Positions 1-4,836 of a DNA stretch of 5,181 nucleotides are shown here, piece after piece; position 1 is the stretch's first letter; every line of letters starts with the position of its first letter. Location: contig DGEG01000046.1 in NCBI GenBank assembly GCA_002385825.1, positions 1-5,181 on the forward strand. Reading direction: 5' to 3'. Origin of the DNA: Firmicutes bacterium UBA3932. GTDB lineage: Bacteria; Bacillota; Clostridia; Peptostreptococcales; Anaerovoracaceae. Both the position numbers and the translations under genes were made by a program. The notes below the pieces were generated by a model. That model was not told where the DNA came from. It searched no databases and worked only from the letters and a program-made list of their open reading frames with translations.

Positions 1-17
1 ATGTGTGAAAGAGACAG
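1..17. other. Degraded Tn5/Nextera mosaic-end adapter remnant
   Basis: The first 17 bases match the last 17 of the 19-base Tn5 mosaic end (AGATGTGTATAAGAGACAG) with two differences, at positions 7 and 8. The right end of the window carries the exact mosaic end in the opposite orientation, so this is most likely untrimmed library adapter and not genome. Codons read through it should not be trusted. Confidence 0.8.
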
Positions 18-64
18 TGATAATACAGTTCGAGTGCTGCCTTAATTTGATCTTCGCGATACAT
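18..64 (-). CDS. N-terminal fragment of IS3-family transposase OrfA (helix-turn-helix protein), partial
   Basis: The frame starts at an ATG at 62-64 and gives MYREDQIKAALELYY before running into adapter-derived bases. This resembles the start of the small HTH protein (OrfA) of IS3-family elements, which usually opens with a charged first helix of the type (E)..(I/R)KA(A/V)ELY. OrfA binds the IS ends, and with the rve-domain OrfB forms the transposase by programmed frameshifting; neither the rest of OrfA nor OrfB is in the window. A plausible Shine-Dalgarno AGGAG (74-78) lies 9 nt upstream. Only 15 codons are genuine, so the family call rests on this short stretch plus the IS-like end. Confidence 0.5.
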
Positions 65-70
65 TTAACG

Positions 71-88
71 GGGCTCCTTTCGGAGCCC
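71..88 (-). promoter_or_regulatory. GAAA-loop hairpin burying the transposase ribosome binding site
   Basis: GGGCTCC (71-77) and GGAGCCC (82-88) pair perfectly around a tetranucleotide loop that reads GAAA on the minus strand. The AGGAG at 74-78 falls within one arm and the loop edge. No U-tract follows on either strand, so it is not a good terminator. Hairpins that hide the transposase ribosome binding site in read-through transcripts are known for several IS families; that role here is inference. Confidence 0.45.
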
Positions 89-95
89 TAAATAG

Positions 96-133
96 TCCAA
101 CTTTTTGTCCGCGCCCCCCAATCCAACTTTTTG
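96..133. repeat. 12-bp direct repeat in the IS end
   Basis: TCCAACTTTTTG occurs at 96-107 and again at 122-133, identical and 26 bp apart, separated by a C-rich stretch with a run of six C. On the minus strand this is CAAAAAGTTGGA. Paired sites near an IS tip could be transposase binding sites. Confidence 0.6.
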
Positions 134-220
134 CACATAAAGGGCCGTTTTTTAACTTTTAATCCACACATAACTCCATTTTTTGCTCAAAATTTGATTT
201 CCACGTATTCCCAAGATCTT

Positions 221-1006
221 TCAAGCAACGTTTTCGATATTTGTTATGAACCGGTATAAACCTAACGCCAGGTGATTTCCCGTGCTTTCCGAGCGCCTCA
301 TCGCATACGCCATTATGTCTATACTCCTGTCGTACTCACCGGTTAATAACGATGTGGATTCTTCAATCATATCCCTCAAATGGCGGAACAGGCTGTTTCG
401 TAACTCTGTTTCGTCCCAGAAAGGATTGATTGAAGCCAGGAAAAGAGCAATTTCTTCCGCATTTGCGTACAGGAGCCTCGTAATCTCATTGACAGCATCC
501 ACATTGCCTTCAATCTGCGCCGTGATCAGCAATGTAATCAGCTCTATCCATCTGTAAAACAACGGCATATGCGCTTCAATTGCATCAGCTCCGTCGTCCC
601 AGAAGGGATTTGCCTGTGCCAGCAAGCGCGCTCTTTCCGCTGCGTTTCTGTACATCCGCTCCAGGGTCCGGGCCACTTCTTCCTGGTTTTCCTCCTGCTG
701 CGCGGTAACCAGTTCCCGGAGAGCAATAATGTATTCATTCAACAGCCATGTGAAATTTTCGGCAAATTCCGCTCCGAATATCAGCCTCAACATTTCCCCG
801 TAATGCGAAAATTCATCGTACAACTTCGCAAACAGTGCCTCTTTCGTGCCTACCCCCGCATATCGGCTAATTAGATATGCCCTGCTCCATGCTGTAATAG
901 TTCTCCATATCTGTCTCGAATTCGTAATCAAGTTCATCTGACTGAATGTAATGCATTGCTCATTGAAACCGCGTCCCGTTTCCATATTCCATACCAACTC
1001 CTTCAT
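221..1006 (-). CDS. All-helical protein with two internal NPFW repeats, Firmicutes family of unknown function
   Basis: The 261-residue product has no signal peptide or membrane segment, so it is probably cytoplasmic. It contains two related helical units: about residues 86-137, ending in A-NPFWDD (133-138), and 150-199, ending in SINPFWDE (192-199). Each has an alternating pattern ...L(I/V)TAQ..(E/G)N...V.....(R/L)(M/L)Y.NA.E.A..LA.(A/I)NPFWD. A W-T-A-W-S-R stretch at 34-42 precedes them. This resembles a small Clostridia/Bacilli family with a WxxHxAWTR start and an INPYW motif; from memory some members are mislabelled 'acetylglutamate kinase', but no kinase motif is visible here. The longest frame opens at 1006, where no ribosome site precedes it. 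AAGGAG at 998-1003 lies inside the frame, so translation may start at the ATG at 983-985 (Met8), 12 nt downstream. Function unknown; coding status is well supported by the repeat structure. Confidence 0.85.
   Translation of the reverse strand: MKELVWNMETGRGFNEQCITFSQMNLITNSRQIWRTITAWSRAYLISRYAGVGTKEALFAKLYDEFSHYGEMLRLIFGAEFAENFTWLLNEYIIALRELVTAQQEENQEEVARTLERMYRNAAERARLLAQANPFWDDGADAIEAHMPLFYRWIELITLLITAQIEGNVDAVNEITRLLYANAEEIALFLASINPFWDETELRNSLFRHLRDMIEESTSLLTGEYDRSIDIMAYAMRRSESTGNHLALGLYRFITNIENVA
998..1003 (-). promoter_or_regulatory. AAGGAG Shine-Dalgarno favouring an internal start (Met8)
   Basis: AAGGAG is read on the minus strand just after the first ATG of the helical-protein frame. 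It is 12 nt from the in-frame ATG at 983-985. It is only 5 nt from an ATG in another frame (ending at 990), but that frame stops within about ten codons. No Shine-Dalgarno precedes the ATG at 1006. The true start is therefore uncertain, with 985 favoured over 1006. Confidence 0.4.
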
Positions 1007-1033
1007 ATGATATTAATAAGATATTTCATATGA
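1003..1033. promoter_or_regulatory. Paired TCATATGA palindromes upstream of the helical-protein gene
   Basis: The self-complementary octamer TCATATGA occurs at 1003-1010 and 1026-1033, 23 bp apart (about two helical turns), with an AT-rich spacer. The first overlaps the most upstream start codon. The arrangement would suit a dimeric repressor, but no regulator is encoded in the window and AT-rich octamers arise by chance. No convincing sigma-A promoter could be placed around it. Confidence 0.25.
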
Positions 1034-1069
1034 GCCTTATTGGTACCAGAAACTAGGCAATAGAAAACA

Positions 1070-1106
1070 TAAAAAGACGGTGTTGTATTTGGTCAATCTA
1101 ACACCG
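1070..1106 (-). terminator. Intrinsic terminator downstream of the ArsC-like gene
   Basis: On the minus strand CGGTGTT (RNA arm at 1100-1106) pairs with AACACCG (1078-1084) across a 15-nt loop and is followed by TCTTTTTAT. It begins about 32 bp after the ArsC-like stop codon and would end the chemoreceptor/ArsC-like transcription. The loop is large, so strength may be moderate. Confidence 0.65.
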
Positions 1107-1137
1107 CCCCCTGATACACTGCTATTGATTTACTGAT

Positions 1138-1485
1138 TTACAGCTTTGATTCCCATTCCGACTCGTTAAACCCGACAAGTACCAAATCTCCCCGGATCAA
1201 CAAGGGTCGCTTCACCAACATGCCGTCGGAGGATAGCAACTCAAGCTGTTCATCTTCACTCATGGACTCCAGCCTTTGCTTCAGGTCCAGTTCCTTGTAT
1301 TTCCTGCCACTCGTGTTGAAAAAGCGCTTCAGCGGAAGGCCGCTTTTCTGATACCATTCCTTTAATTCCTCAACCGTGGGATTTTCTTTTGCGATATCCC
1401 TGAACTGATAGGTATGGCCTCTGGCATCCAGCCATTTCTGCCCTTTCCGGCATGTTGCTCACTTCGGATAGCAGATAAACAACAT
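1138..1485 (-). CDS. ArsC/Spx-family thioredoxin-fold protein with in-frame UGA at the redox Cys (candidate selenoprotein)
   Basis: Translation from the ATG at 1483-1485 gives MLFICYPK-[UGA]-ATCRKGQKWLD and continues with no other stop for 115 residues to a TAA. That is the normal length of YffB/Spx/MgsR-like 'arsenate reductase family' proteins. The UGA (1459-1461, codon 9) sits exactly at the first Cys of the family's C-x-[ST]-C-[RK]-K motif; the second Cys (12) is kept. Other family motifs are intact: ENPT (34-37), SGLPLK-FFNTSG (48-60), and DGMLVKRPLL (87-96) containing the conserved Arg-Pro, then VGF at 104-106. The start is set by GGAGG seven nt upstream. There is no frameshift: one base (A for C or T in the third codon position) makes the difference. 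Members are thiol-redox enzymes or regulators; true arsenate reduction is not implied. I read this as probable Sec in place of Cys; a nonsense mutation or sequencing error is the alternative. It lies 34 bp downstream of the chemoreceptor on the same strand. Confidence 0.85.
1416..1442 (-). promoter_or_regulatory. Candidate bacterial SECIS hairpin downstream of the UGA
   Basis: In the mRNA, UGGC (1431-1434) pairs with GCCA (1422-1425) around the 5-nt loop UGGAU (1426-1430). A lower GGC/GCC helix (1440-1442 with 1416-1418) is possible across an internal loop. The apical loop begins 28 nt after the UGA and has a G among its first two bases, which fits the bacterial SECIS layout as I remember it. 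The upper stem is only four pairs, so the fold is weak evidence alone. A competing UGCC/GGCA hairpin sits nearer the UGA (1439-1452). Confidence 0.4.
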
Positions 1486-1492
1486 ATCAATA

Positions 1493-1497
1493 CCTCC
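1493..1497 (-). promoter_or_regulatory. Strong ribosome binding site of the ArsC-like gene
   Basis: GGAGG is placed seven nt upstream of the ATG at 1483-1485. It fixes the start eight codons before the UGA and argues that a protein is meant to be made across this region, not started downstream of the UGA. Confidence 0.8.
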
Positions 1498-1513
1498 ACA
1501 TTCTACGAACCCT

Positions 1514-1522
1514 ATTATATCA
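1514..1522 (-). promoter_or_regulatory. Extended -10 promoter candidate (TGATATAAT) overlapping the chemoreceptor stop codon
   Basis: TG-A-TATAAT is a perfect extended -10 element on the minus strand, and its TGA is the chemoreceptor stop codon. No good -35 is seen at 16-18 bp, which extended -10 promoters can tolerate. Transcription would begin near 1507, giving a leader of roughly 20 nt that includes the GGAGG. It could express the ArsC-like gene independently of the sigma-D promoter upstream of the receptor. Confidence 0.45.
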
Positions 1523-4360
1523 TCCTTCGGTCAAATATTTGATAAAATTTTCGCTGTCTCGAATCTGGAAGGAATCCACCAGGCTCTTGAGCATCTCCGC
1601 CTGTGCATGCATCTCTTCGCTGATTGCCGCGCTTTCCTCCGCAGTAGCGGAATTTGACTGGACAACATGAGACACCTGCTCGATGCCCTTATTGATCTGG
1701 GCGATTCCGGCAGCCTGATCCCTGGAAGCCTCTGCTATTTCATTGATGAGGTTGGCTACCTGTTTTGCTCCATCCACGATTCCGTACAGCGACTGGGCTG
1801 TGCTCTCGGCTATGGCCATTCCGTCCTGAACCTGATTGATGGAGCTTTGAATCAGGGCTTCCGTATCCTTGGCTGCAGCCGCACTTCTTGCCGCAAGGTT
1901 CCGAACCTCATCGGCAACAACTGCAAACCCCTGGCCGTACTTTCCTGCCCTGGCGGATTCAATGGCCGCATTCAGAGCGAGAATATTGGTCTGGTGAGCT
2001 ATTTCATGAATTACCCGTATAATCTTGGAGATGTTCTCGGATGCTTCGTTAATACCCTCCATAGACTTGAGCATCTCCTGCATCTGGGTGTTGCCTTCGA
2101 TAGCATTGCTTTGCGCTGTATCCGCAAGTTCGCTTGCCAACGCTGCGCGCTCCGCATTTTTCTTCGTCTGCATAGCGATTTCATTTATTGAAGCCGTAAG
2201 TTCCTCGATGGCCCCTGCTTGTTCTGTCGCACCCTGAGACAGGAGCTGGCTTCCTTCAGAAGCTTGTCTCGATCCCGCTGCCACCTGCTCGGCTGCCTGA
2301 TTGATGCTGACAAACATATCATTGAATGCATTAAGGGAGTGATTCAGCGATGTGCGAATCTTCTCGAATTCTCCCATGTACTCTCTGTCGATGCTCACGC
2401 TCAGGTTGCCCAGCGATACTTCATGGAGAATTTCGGAGATTTCAACGATATAGCCGCGTATGGAGCTGAGAGTATGGTTCAGCGCATTCTTGATAACGGC
2501 ATGATCCCCGTTATACTCTCCCTCCATCATGACATCCAGATTGCCCTTTGACATCTCCTCCAGGACAATGGATGCTTCCTTAATCGGCGTTGTTATGGCG
2601 TCCAGCGTATCGTTGAATCCTTCAACGATATCTCTATATCCTCCCATGTGTCTGTTTCCGTCAGCCCTTGCGGACAGATTTCCTGCAATGGCCGCCTGCA
2701 CCAGCATCATGGAGTCTTCCTGGAGGTTATACAATGAGTTTCTCACCTTGTTCAGGTTTGTCACAATAGTCTTGAAATCGCCCCGATATCTGCTTTCGTC
2801 CAACTGCTCCGACAAGTCTCCGTTGGATATTTTTTCAAGCATTTCCGATGCGGCATTCAAGGGAGCCACCACCGCGTCCAGCGTCTCATTGATGCCCTGA
2901 ACGATCTCTCTGAAGCCTCCGTTGAATTTTTCTGCATTGCCCCTGGTGCTCAGCCTGCCTTCCACGGCGGCACGAACCAGATCCACATTCTCGTGAATCA
3001 GTTCCTTTAAAGTGTCCGCGATATTGCGCATGCTGATTCCCATAATGTCCTTATCGCTTCTCGGAATGACTTCCACCGACAAATCGCCGTCGGCAATTCT
3101 TTCTCCAATTAGAGCTTGTTGTTTCGTCCCTTGAATGATACCGTTAAGGGCTTTTCCGAGAGCACCAAGTTCATCCTTTGATTTGATGTCTATAGAAACG
3201 TCTACATTTCCGAGAGCCAGTTCTTCTGCCGCCTCCATCAGGTGGTTTATAGGCTTCTTTATCATTTTGTTGGAAATTATAAACGACACTACAATTCCGA
3301 TTACCAACGCCAGAATAACGCTGATGAGAATGATGGTGTTGAGAGTGCGTATCGGCGCGCCTACTTCTTTTTCCGAAATGGTTACTACTACGGACCATTC
3401 CGTGCCGTCTACCGGCGCATAGGCCATCAATTTATCGTCGCCTTGATAGATATATTTGCCGACCCCAGATTCCCGCTGCTTCATTTTTTCTATGTAAGGT
3501 GTGAAAAATTCCAGCTCACCGTCTCCTGTTCCGTCACTCGAGGTTGCAGAGGAAACTCCATCGGTTTCCCCGATATCCGAATCTGACGATGCAGTGGCGG
3601 AAGTTGTAGGCTCTGTAGAGGAGTCGCTTATGATAACTACATCTCCCGTGGCAGTGGCGGAGGTTGTAGCAGAAGTTTCGGAATCTGAAGTTTCTTCATC
3701 GCTGCTGGTTATCAGGAGATCTTCCCCCGTATGGGCTATGATTTCACCGTCTCCGTTTAACACGTATGAATAGCCCGTTTCGCCGACTTTGATCTGTTTG
3801 GCGTATTCACTTATGAGATCTCCCCCCACAATAGCCACGAGAACACGGTGTATGGCACCTTCACTGTTCTTTATGGGAGCTGCCACAACAGTAACCTTCT
3901 CGCCGCTGGTCCTGCTTATCAAAGGATCTGATATGTTCTTTTCTCCGCTCAAAGCTTTCCCAAAGTATGGCCTGTCGGATATGTTGGCGTAGGCCTCTTC
4001 GAAATCCATGTAATGACCTTCCGTGTCGGCGATTCCCAACATTTCAAAGACAGGATAATGCTCGAGATATTCTCCGAGCACGCTTTGCAGCGTTTCCCAA
4101 TCTTCAGGGCTGTCTTCCAGATGGCTTGCGACGCTGCCCACCAGTGCTAAAAGGCTTTCCACTTCCACTTCCATGATAGAAGCGGCATCCTGGGCCTTGT
4201 CCATAAGCCTATCGTTGATACTATCGTATAATGAGTCCGATGCAATGTTGAGAGCGAAAGCTCCCATGCCGATCAAAAGAACTGCCATTACGCTTGATAT
4301 AACTAAAGCCAATTTGCGGCCTATCGTTACATTTTTGAACATACCGGCTGTCTTTTTCAC
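1520..4360 (-). CDS. Methyl-accepting chemotaxis protein: double-Cache sensor, poly-HAMP, 36H-like signalling domain
   Basis: This 946-residue membrane chemoreceptor passes extracellular ligand signals to CheA/CheW. Layout: short basic N-terminus and first membrane helix (about 17-38); extracellular dCache domain (39-335) with DRPYFGKALSGE (129-140), SDPLISR, VVAAPI and GYSYVLNGDGEIIAH (196-210); second membrane helix (342-363). About seven successive HAMP units follow (364-680). The cytoplasmic coiled-coil hairpin (690-930) carries the conserved tip EIAHQTNILALNAAIESARAG (786-806) and GFAVVADEVRNLA (811-823). After the tip it aligns without gaps to E. coli Tsr as remembered, suggesting the 36H class. 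There is no C-terminal NWETF-like CheR tether. Residues 219-280 form a Ser/Thr/Asp-rich insert inside the Cache domain. The start is a GTG with AAGGAGG seven nt upstream and a sigma-D promoter before it. The ligand cannot be told from sequence. Confidence 0.97.
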   Translation of the reverse strand: MKKTAGMFKNVTIGRKLALVISSVMAVLLIGMGAFALNIASDSLYDSINDRLMDKAQDAASIMEVEVESLLALVGSVASHLEDSPEDWETLQSVLGEYLEHYPVFEMLGIADTEGHYMDFEEAYANISDRPYFGKALSGEKNISDPLISRTSGEKVTVVAAPIKNSEGAIHRVLVAIVGGDLISEYAKQIKVGETGYSYVLNGDGEIIAHTGEDLLITSSDEETSDSETSATTSATATGDVVIISDSSTEPTTSATASSDSDIGETDGVSSATSSDGTGDGELEFFTPYIEKMKQRESGVGKYIYQGDDKLMAYAPVDGTEWSVVVTISEKEVGAPIRTLNTIILISVILALVIGIVVSFIISNKMIKKPINHLMEAAEELALGNVDVSIDIKSKDELGALGKALNGIIQGTKQQALIGERIADGDLSVEVIPRSDKDIMGISMRNIADTLKELIHENVDLVRAAVEGRLSTRGNAEKFNGGFREIVQGINETLDAVVAPLNAASEMLEKISNGDLSEQLDESRYRGDFKTIVTNLNKVRNSLYNLQEDSMMLVQAAIAGNLSARADGNRHMGGYRDIVEGFNDTLDAITTPIKEASIVLEEMSKGNLDVMMEGEYNGDHAVIKNALNHTLSSIRGYIVEISEILHEVSLGNLSVSIDREYMGEFEKIRTSLNHSLNAFNDMFVSINQAAEQVAAGSRQASEGSQLLSQGATEQAGAIEELTASINEIAMQTKKNAERAALASELADTAQSNAIEGNTQMQEMLKSMEGINEASENISKIIRVIHEIAHQTNILALNAAIESARAGKYGQGFAVVADEVRNLAARSAAAAKDTEALIQSSINQVQDGMAIAESTAQSLYGIVDGAKQVANLINEIAEASRDQAAGIAQINKGIEQVSHVVQSNSATAEESAAISEEMHAQAEMLKSLVDSFQIRDSENFIKYLTEG
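2321..3271 (-). other. Poly-HAMP array in the chemoreceptor with a duplicated 92-residue HAMP pair
   Basis: Residues 364-680 contain about seven HAMP-like units (near 364-411, 412-455, 456-497, 498-543, 544-589, 590-634, 635-680). Each has a G-(N/D/R)-(L/V) turn such as LGNVDVSI, DGDLSVEV, EGRLSTR, NGDLSEQL, AGNLSAR, KGNLDVM and LGNLSVSI. LVRAAVEG...GGFREIVQGINETLDAV (461-497) recurs as LVQAAIAG...GGYRDIVEGFNDTLDAI (553-589), exactly 92 residues on, showing duplication of a two-HAMP block. Only the first unit keeps the DELG-type motif of membrane-adjacent HAMPs. Confidence 0.8.
3521..3706 (-). repeat. 60-bp tandem repeat encoding a Ser/Thr/Asp-rich insert in the Cache domain
   Basis: GCAGTGGCGGAAGTTGTAG at 3591-3609 recurs with one mismatch at 3651-3669, exactly 60 bp away. 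A more diverged copy (AGGTTGCAGAGG) starts at 3541, in register. In protein this is a 20-residue unit (ETSATTSATATGD, then EPTTSATASSDSD) within residues 219-280, made almost wholly of S, T, D, E, A and G. It interrupts the second half of the dCache domain between AHTGEDLL and ELEFFTPYIEKM, where related receptors have a short loop. Confidence 0.75.
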
Positions 4361-4367
4361 TGAATAA

Positions 4368-4374
4368 CCTCCTT
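4368..4374 (-). promoter_or_regulatory. Ribosome binding site fixing a GTG start for the chemoreceptor
   Basis: AAGGAGG lies seven nt upstream of the codon at 4358-4360, which reads GTG on the minus strand, not ATG. The next in-frame ATG is codon 7 and has no such site, so the GTG is the start. Confidence 0.85.
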
Positions 4375-4429
4375 TAATATGCCAAAATTACCTTGAGACT
4401 GTCTTTCGGGGTTTAGCCCTGAATAATAT

Positions 4430-4456
4430 ATATCGGCATTTTGGGGAAAATCTTTA
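4430..4456 (-). promoter_or_regulatory. Sigma-D (FliA/SigD-type) promoter of the chemoreceptor gene
   Basis: On the minus strand TAAA (4453-4456), a 15-nt spacer, and GCCGATAT (4430-4437) match the flagellar sigma consensus TAAA-N15-GCCGATAA at all but the last base. It is placed about 70 bp upstream of the GTG start, giving a leader of roughly 60 nt. Chemoreceptor genes of Firmicutes are commonly in the SigD regulon, so the receptor is probably made along with flagella. Confidence 0.85.
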
Positions 4457-4553
4457 CAATGTCGATAAATAGATATAAACGTCGTATTAATACCCTTTTC
4501 CTGTAATTTGAAACCAAAAAATGCGTTTTATGATAATAAAATCGGCCTTGTCA

Positions 4554-4593
4554 GCCCCGAAGAAGTAAACCGATGCCTTAATAACTTCGGGGC
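4554..4593. repeat. 9-bp inverted repeat GCCCCGAAG/CTTCGGGGC
   Basis: Perfect arms at 4554-4562 and 4585-4593 enclose 22 bp. The right arm runs straight into a tRNA-3'-end-like sequence. Neither strand has a U-tract after it, so it is not a clear terminator. Its role is unknown. Confidence 0.6.
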
Positions 4594-4615
4594 TCAAATA
4601 CCCCCGTGCGCACCA
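4588..4615 (+). pseudogene. tRNA-Leu 3'-end remnant, copy 1 (T-arm, acceptor strand and CCA)
   Basis: CGGGG-CTCAAATA-CCCC-CGTGCGC-ACCA matches the last 28 nt of the intact tRNA-Leu(UAG) gene at 23 of 28 positions, on the opposite strand, including the whole acceptor strand and CCA. No D-arm or anticodon arm precedes it, so it is a fragment. It could be decay of a tRNA cluster or an attachment-site-like scar from an element that used the tRNA 3' end. Confidence 0.55.
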
Positions 4616-4654
4616 AAGCAAAAGACACTCATCTTCGACTCTGGTCTTGGGGGC

Positions 4655-4680
4655 CCCGCAAAGCCGCAAGGCTTTGTGGG
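4655..4680. repeat. Very stable 11-bp hairpin with a GCAA (GNRA) loop
   Basis: CCCGCAAAGCC (4655-4665) pairs with GGCTTTGTGGG (4670-4680), including one G-U, around GCAA when read on the plus strand. It is flanked by a GGGGGCCCC palindrome on the left and a purine-rich AAAAGGAGGAG on the right. There is no U-tract. It looks like a structural RNA hairpin or a REP-type element, not a terminator. Confidence 0.6.
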
Positions 4681-4716
4681 AAAAGGAGGAGCAGGAAGGC
4701 GTGCGACTGTTTTTTT

Positions 4717-4753
4717 GTATAAAAAAATCGGAGCAAAGCCGACCTTGCTCCGA
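4717..4753 (-). terminator. Strong intrinsic terminator, minus strand
   Basis: TCGGAGCAA (RNA 5' arm at 4745-4753) and TTGCTCCGA (4728-4736) form a perfect 9-bp stem with an 8-nt loop, followed at once by seven U (4721-4727) and AUAC. It lies about 60 bp beyond the tRNA-Leu terminator, with no gene between them, so it either backs up that terminator or ends an unrecognised short transcript covering 4758-4812. Confidence 0.75.
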
Positions 4754-4757
4754 CGTA

Positions 4758-4812
4758 GTGCGCAGGCCGGGACTTGGTGCAGAGGTAGGTTCAAGTCCCC
4801 CGTGCGCACACA
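4758..4812 (+). pseudogene. tRNA-Leu 3'-end remnant, copy 2, embedded in a nested inverted repeat
   Basis: GGTTCAAGTCCCCCGTGCGCAC (ending at 4809) repeats the T-loop and acceptor strand of the intact tRNA-Leu gene, in inverted orientation and one C/T base shorter, followed by ACA in place of ACCA. Upstream bases complement it: GTGCGCA (4758-4764) pairs with TGCGCAC (4803-4809), and GGGACTTG (4769-4776) with CAAGTCCC (4792-4799). The whole can fold as one long hairpin and has no anticodon arm. It is a tRNA-derived relic, not a working tRNA. Confidence 0.5.
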
Positions 4813-4835
4813 AAAAGCACCTTTCGGTGCTTTTT
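4812..4835 (-). terminator. Terminator of tRNA-Leu (works on either strand)
   Basis: AAAAAGCACC (4812-4821) pairs with GGTGCTTTTT (4826-4835) around a 4-nt loop, GAAA on the minus strand. It begins directly after the CCA end of tRNA-Leu (4837) and gives a five-U tail on the minus strand. The symmetry means it could also stop transcription from the left. Confidence 0.8.
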
Positions 4836-4836
4836 C

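Larger units (their letters stand above)
18..137 (-). mobile_element. Left end of an IS3-family (IS150-like) insertion sequence, truncated by the contig end
   Basis: Read on the minus strand, the segment begins TGTGCAAAAAGTTGGA at 137, resembling the TGT...AAAAAGTTGGAC termini I remember for IS150-group elements of Gram-positive bacteria. The AAAGTTGGA word occurs twice, 26 bp apart. After a hairpin, a transposase-like reading frame starts at 64 and runs to the contig edge. The assembly stops inside the element, as expected for a multicopy repeat. The outer boundary at 137 is inferred from the TG terminus; no target-site duplication can be tested because the other end is absent. Confidence 0.55.

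Noticed and set aside
138..220. Possible terminator or gene between the IS end and the helical-protein stop
   Set aside because: This AT-rich stretch has T- and A-runs but no convincing stem before a U-tract and no frame of note; nothing could be supported.
282..874. Plus-strand frames of 91 and 101 aa opposite the helical protein
   Set aside because: They overlap a minus-strand gene with clear internal protein repeats. The antisense translations are compositionally odd and lack ribosome sites.
1138..1485. Calling the ArsC-like gene a frameshifted pseudogene
   Set aside because: Codon-by-codon reading shows one continuous frame before and after the UGA with all family motifs intact. The only defect is a stop exactly at a Sec-compatible position, so a damaged gene is the second choice.
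1667..2900. Plus-strand open frames of 70-174 aa opposite the chemoreceptor
   Set aside because: They are antisense shadows of a long, well-conserved coding region and have no family resemblance or start signals.
4381..4430. c-di-GMP (GEMM-like) riboswitch in the chemoreceptor leader, suggested by GGGCTAAACC and CGAAAG
   Set aside because: The conserved second part (ACGCAAAGCC and the following helix) is absent and the roughly 60-nt leader is too short for the aptamer.
4461..4553. Possible promoter or small gene upstream of the sigma-D promoter
   Set aside because: AT-rich sequence only; no paired -35/-10 hexamers at proper spacing and no ribosome site with a frame clear of the tRNA-relic region.
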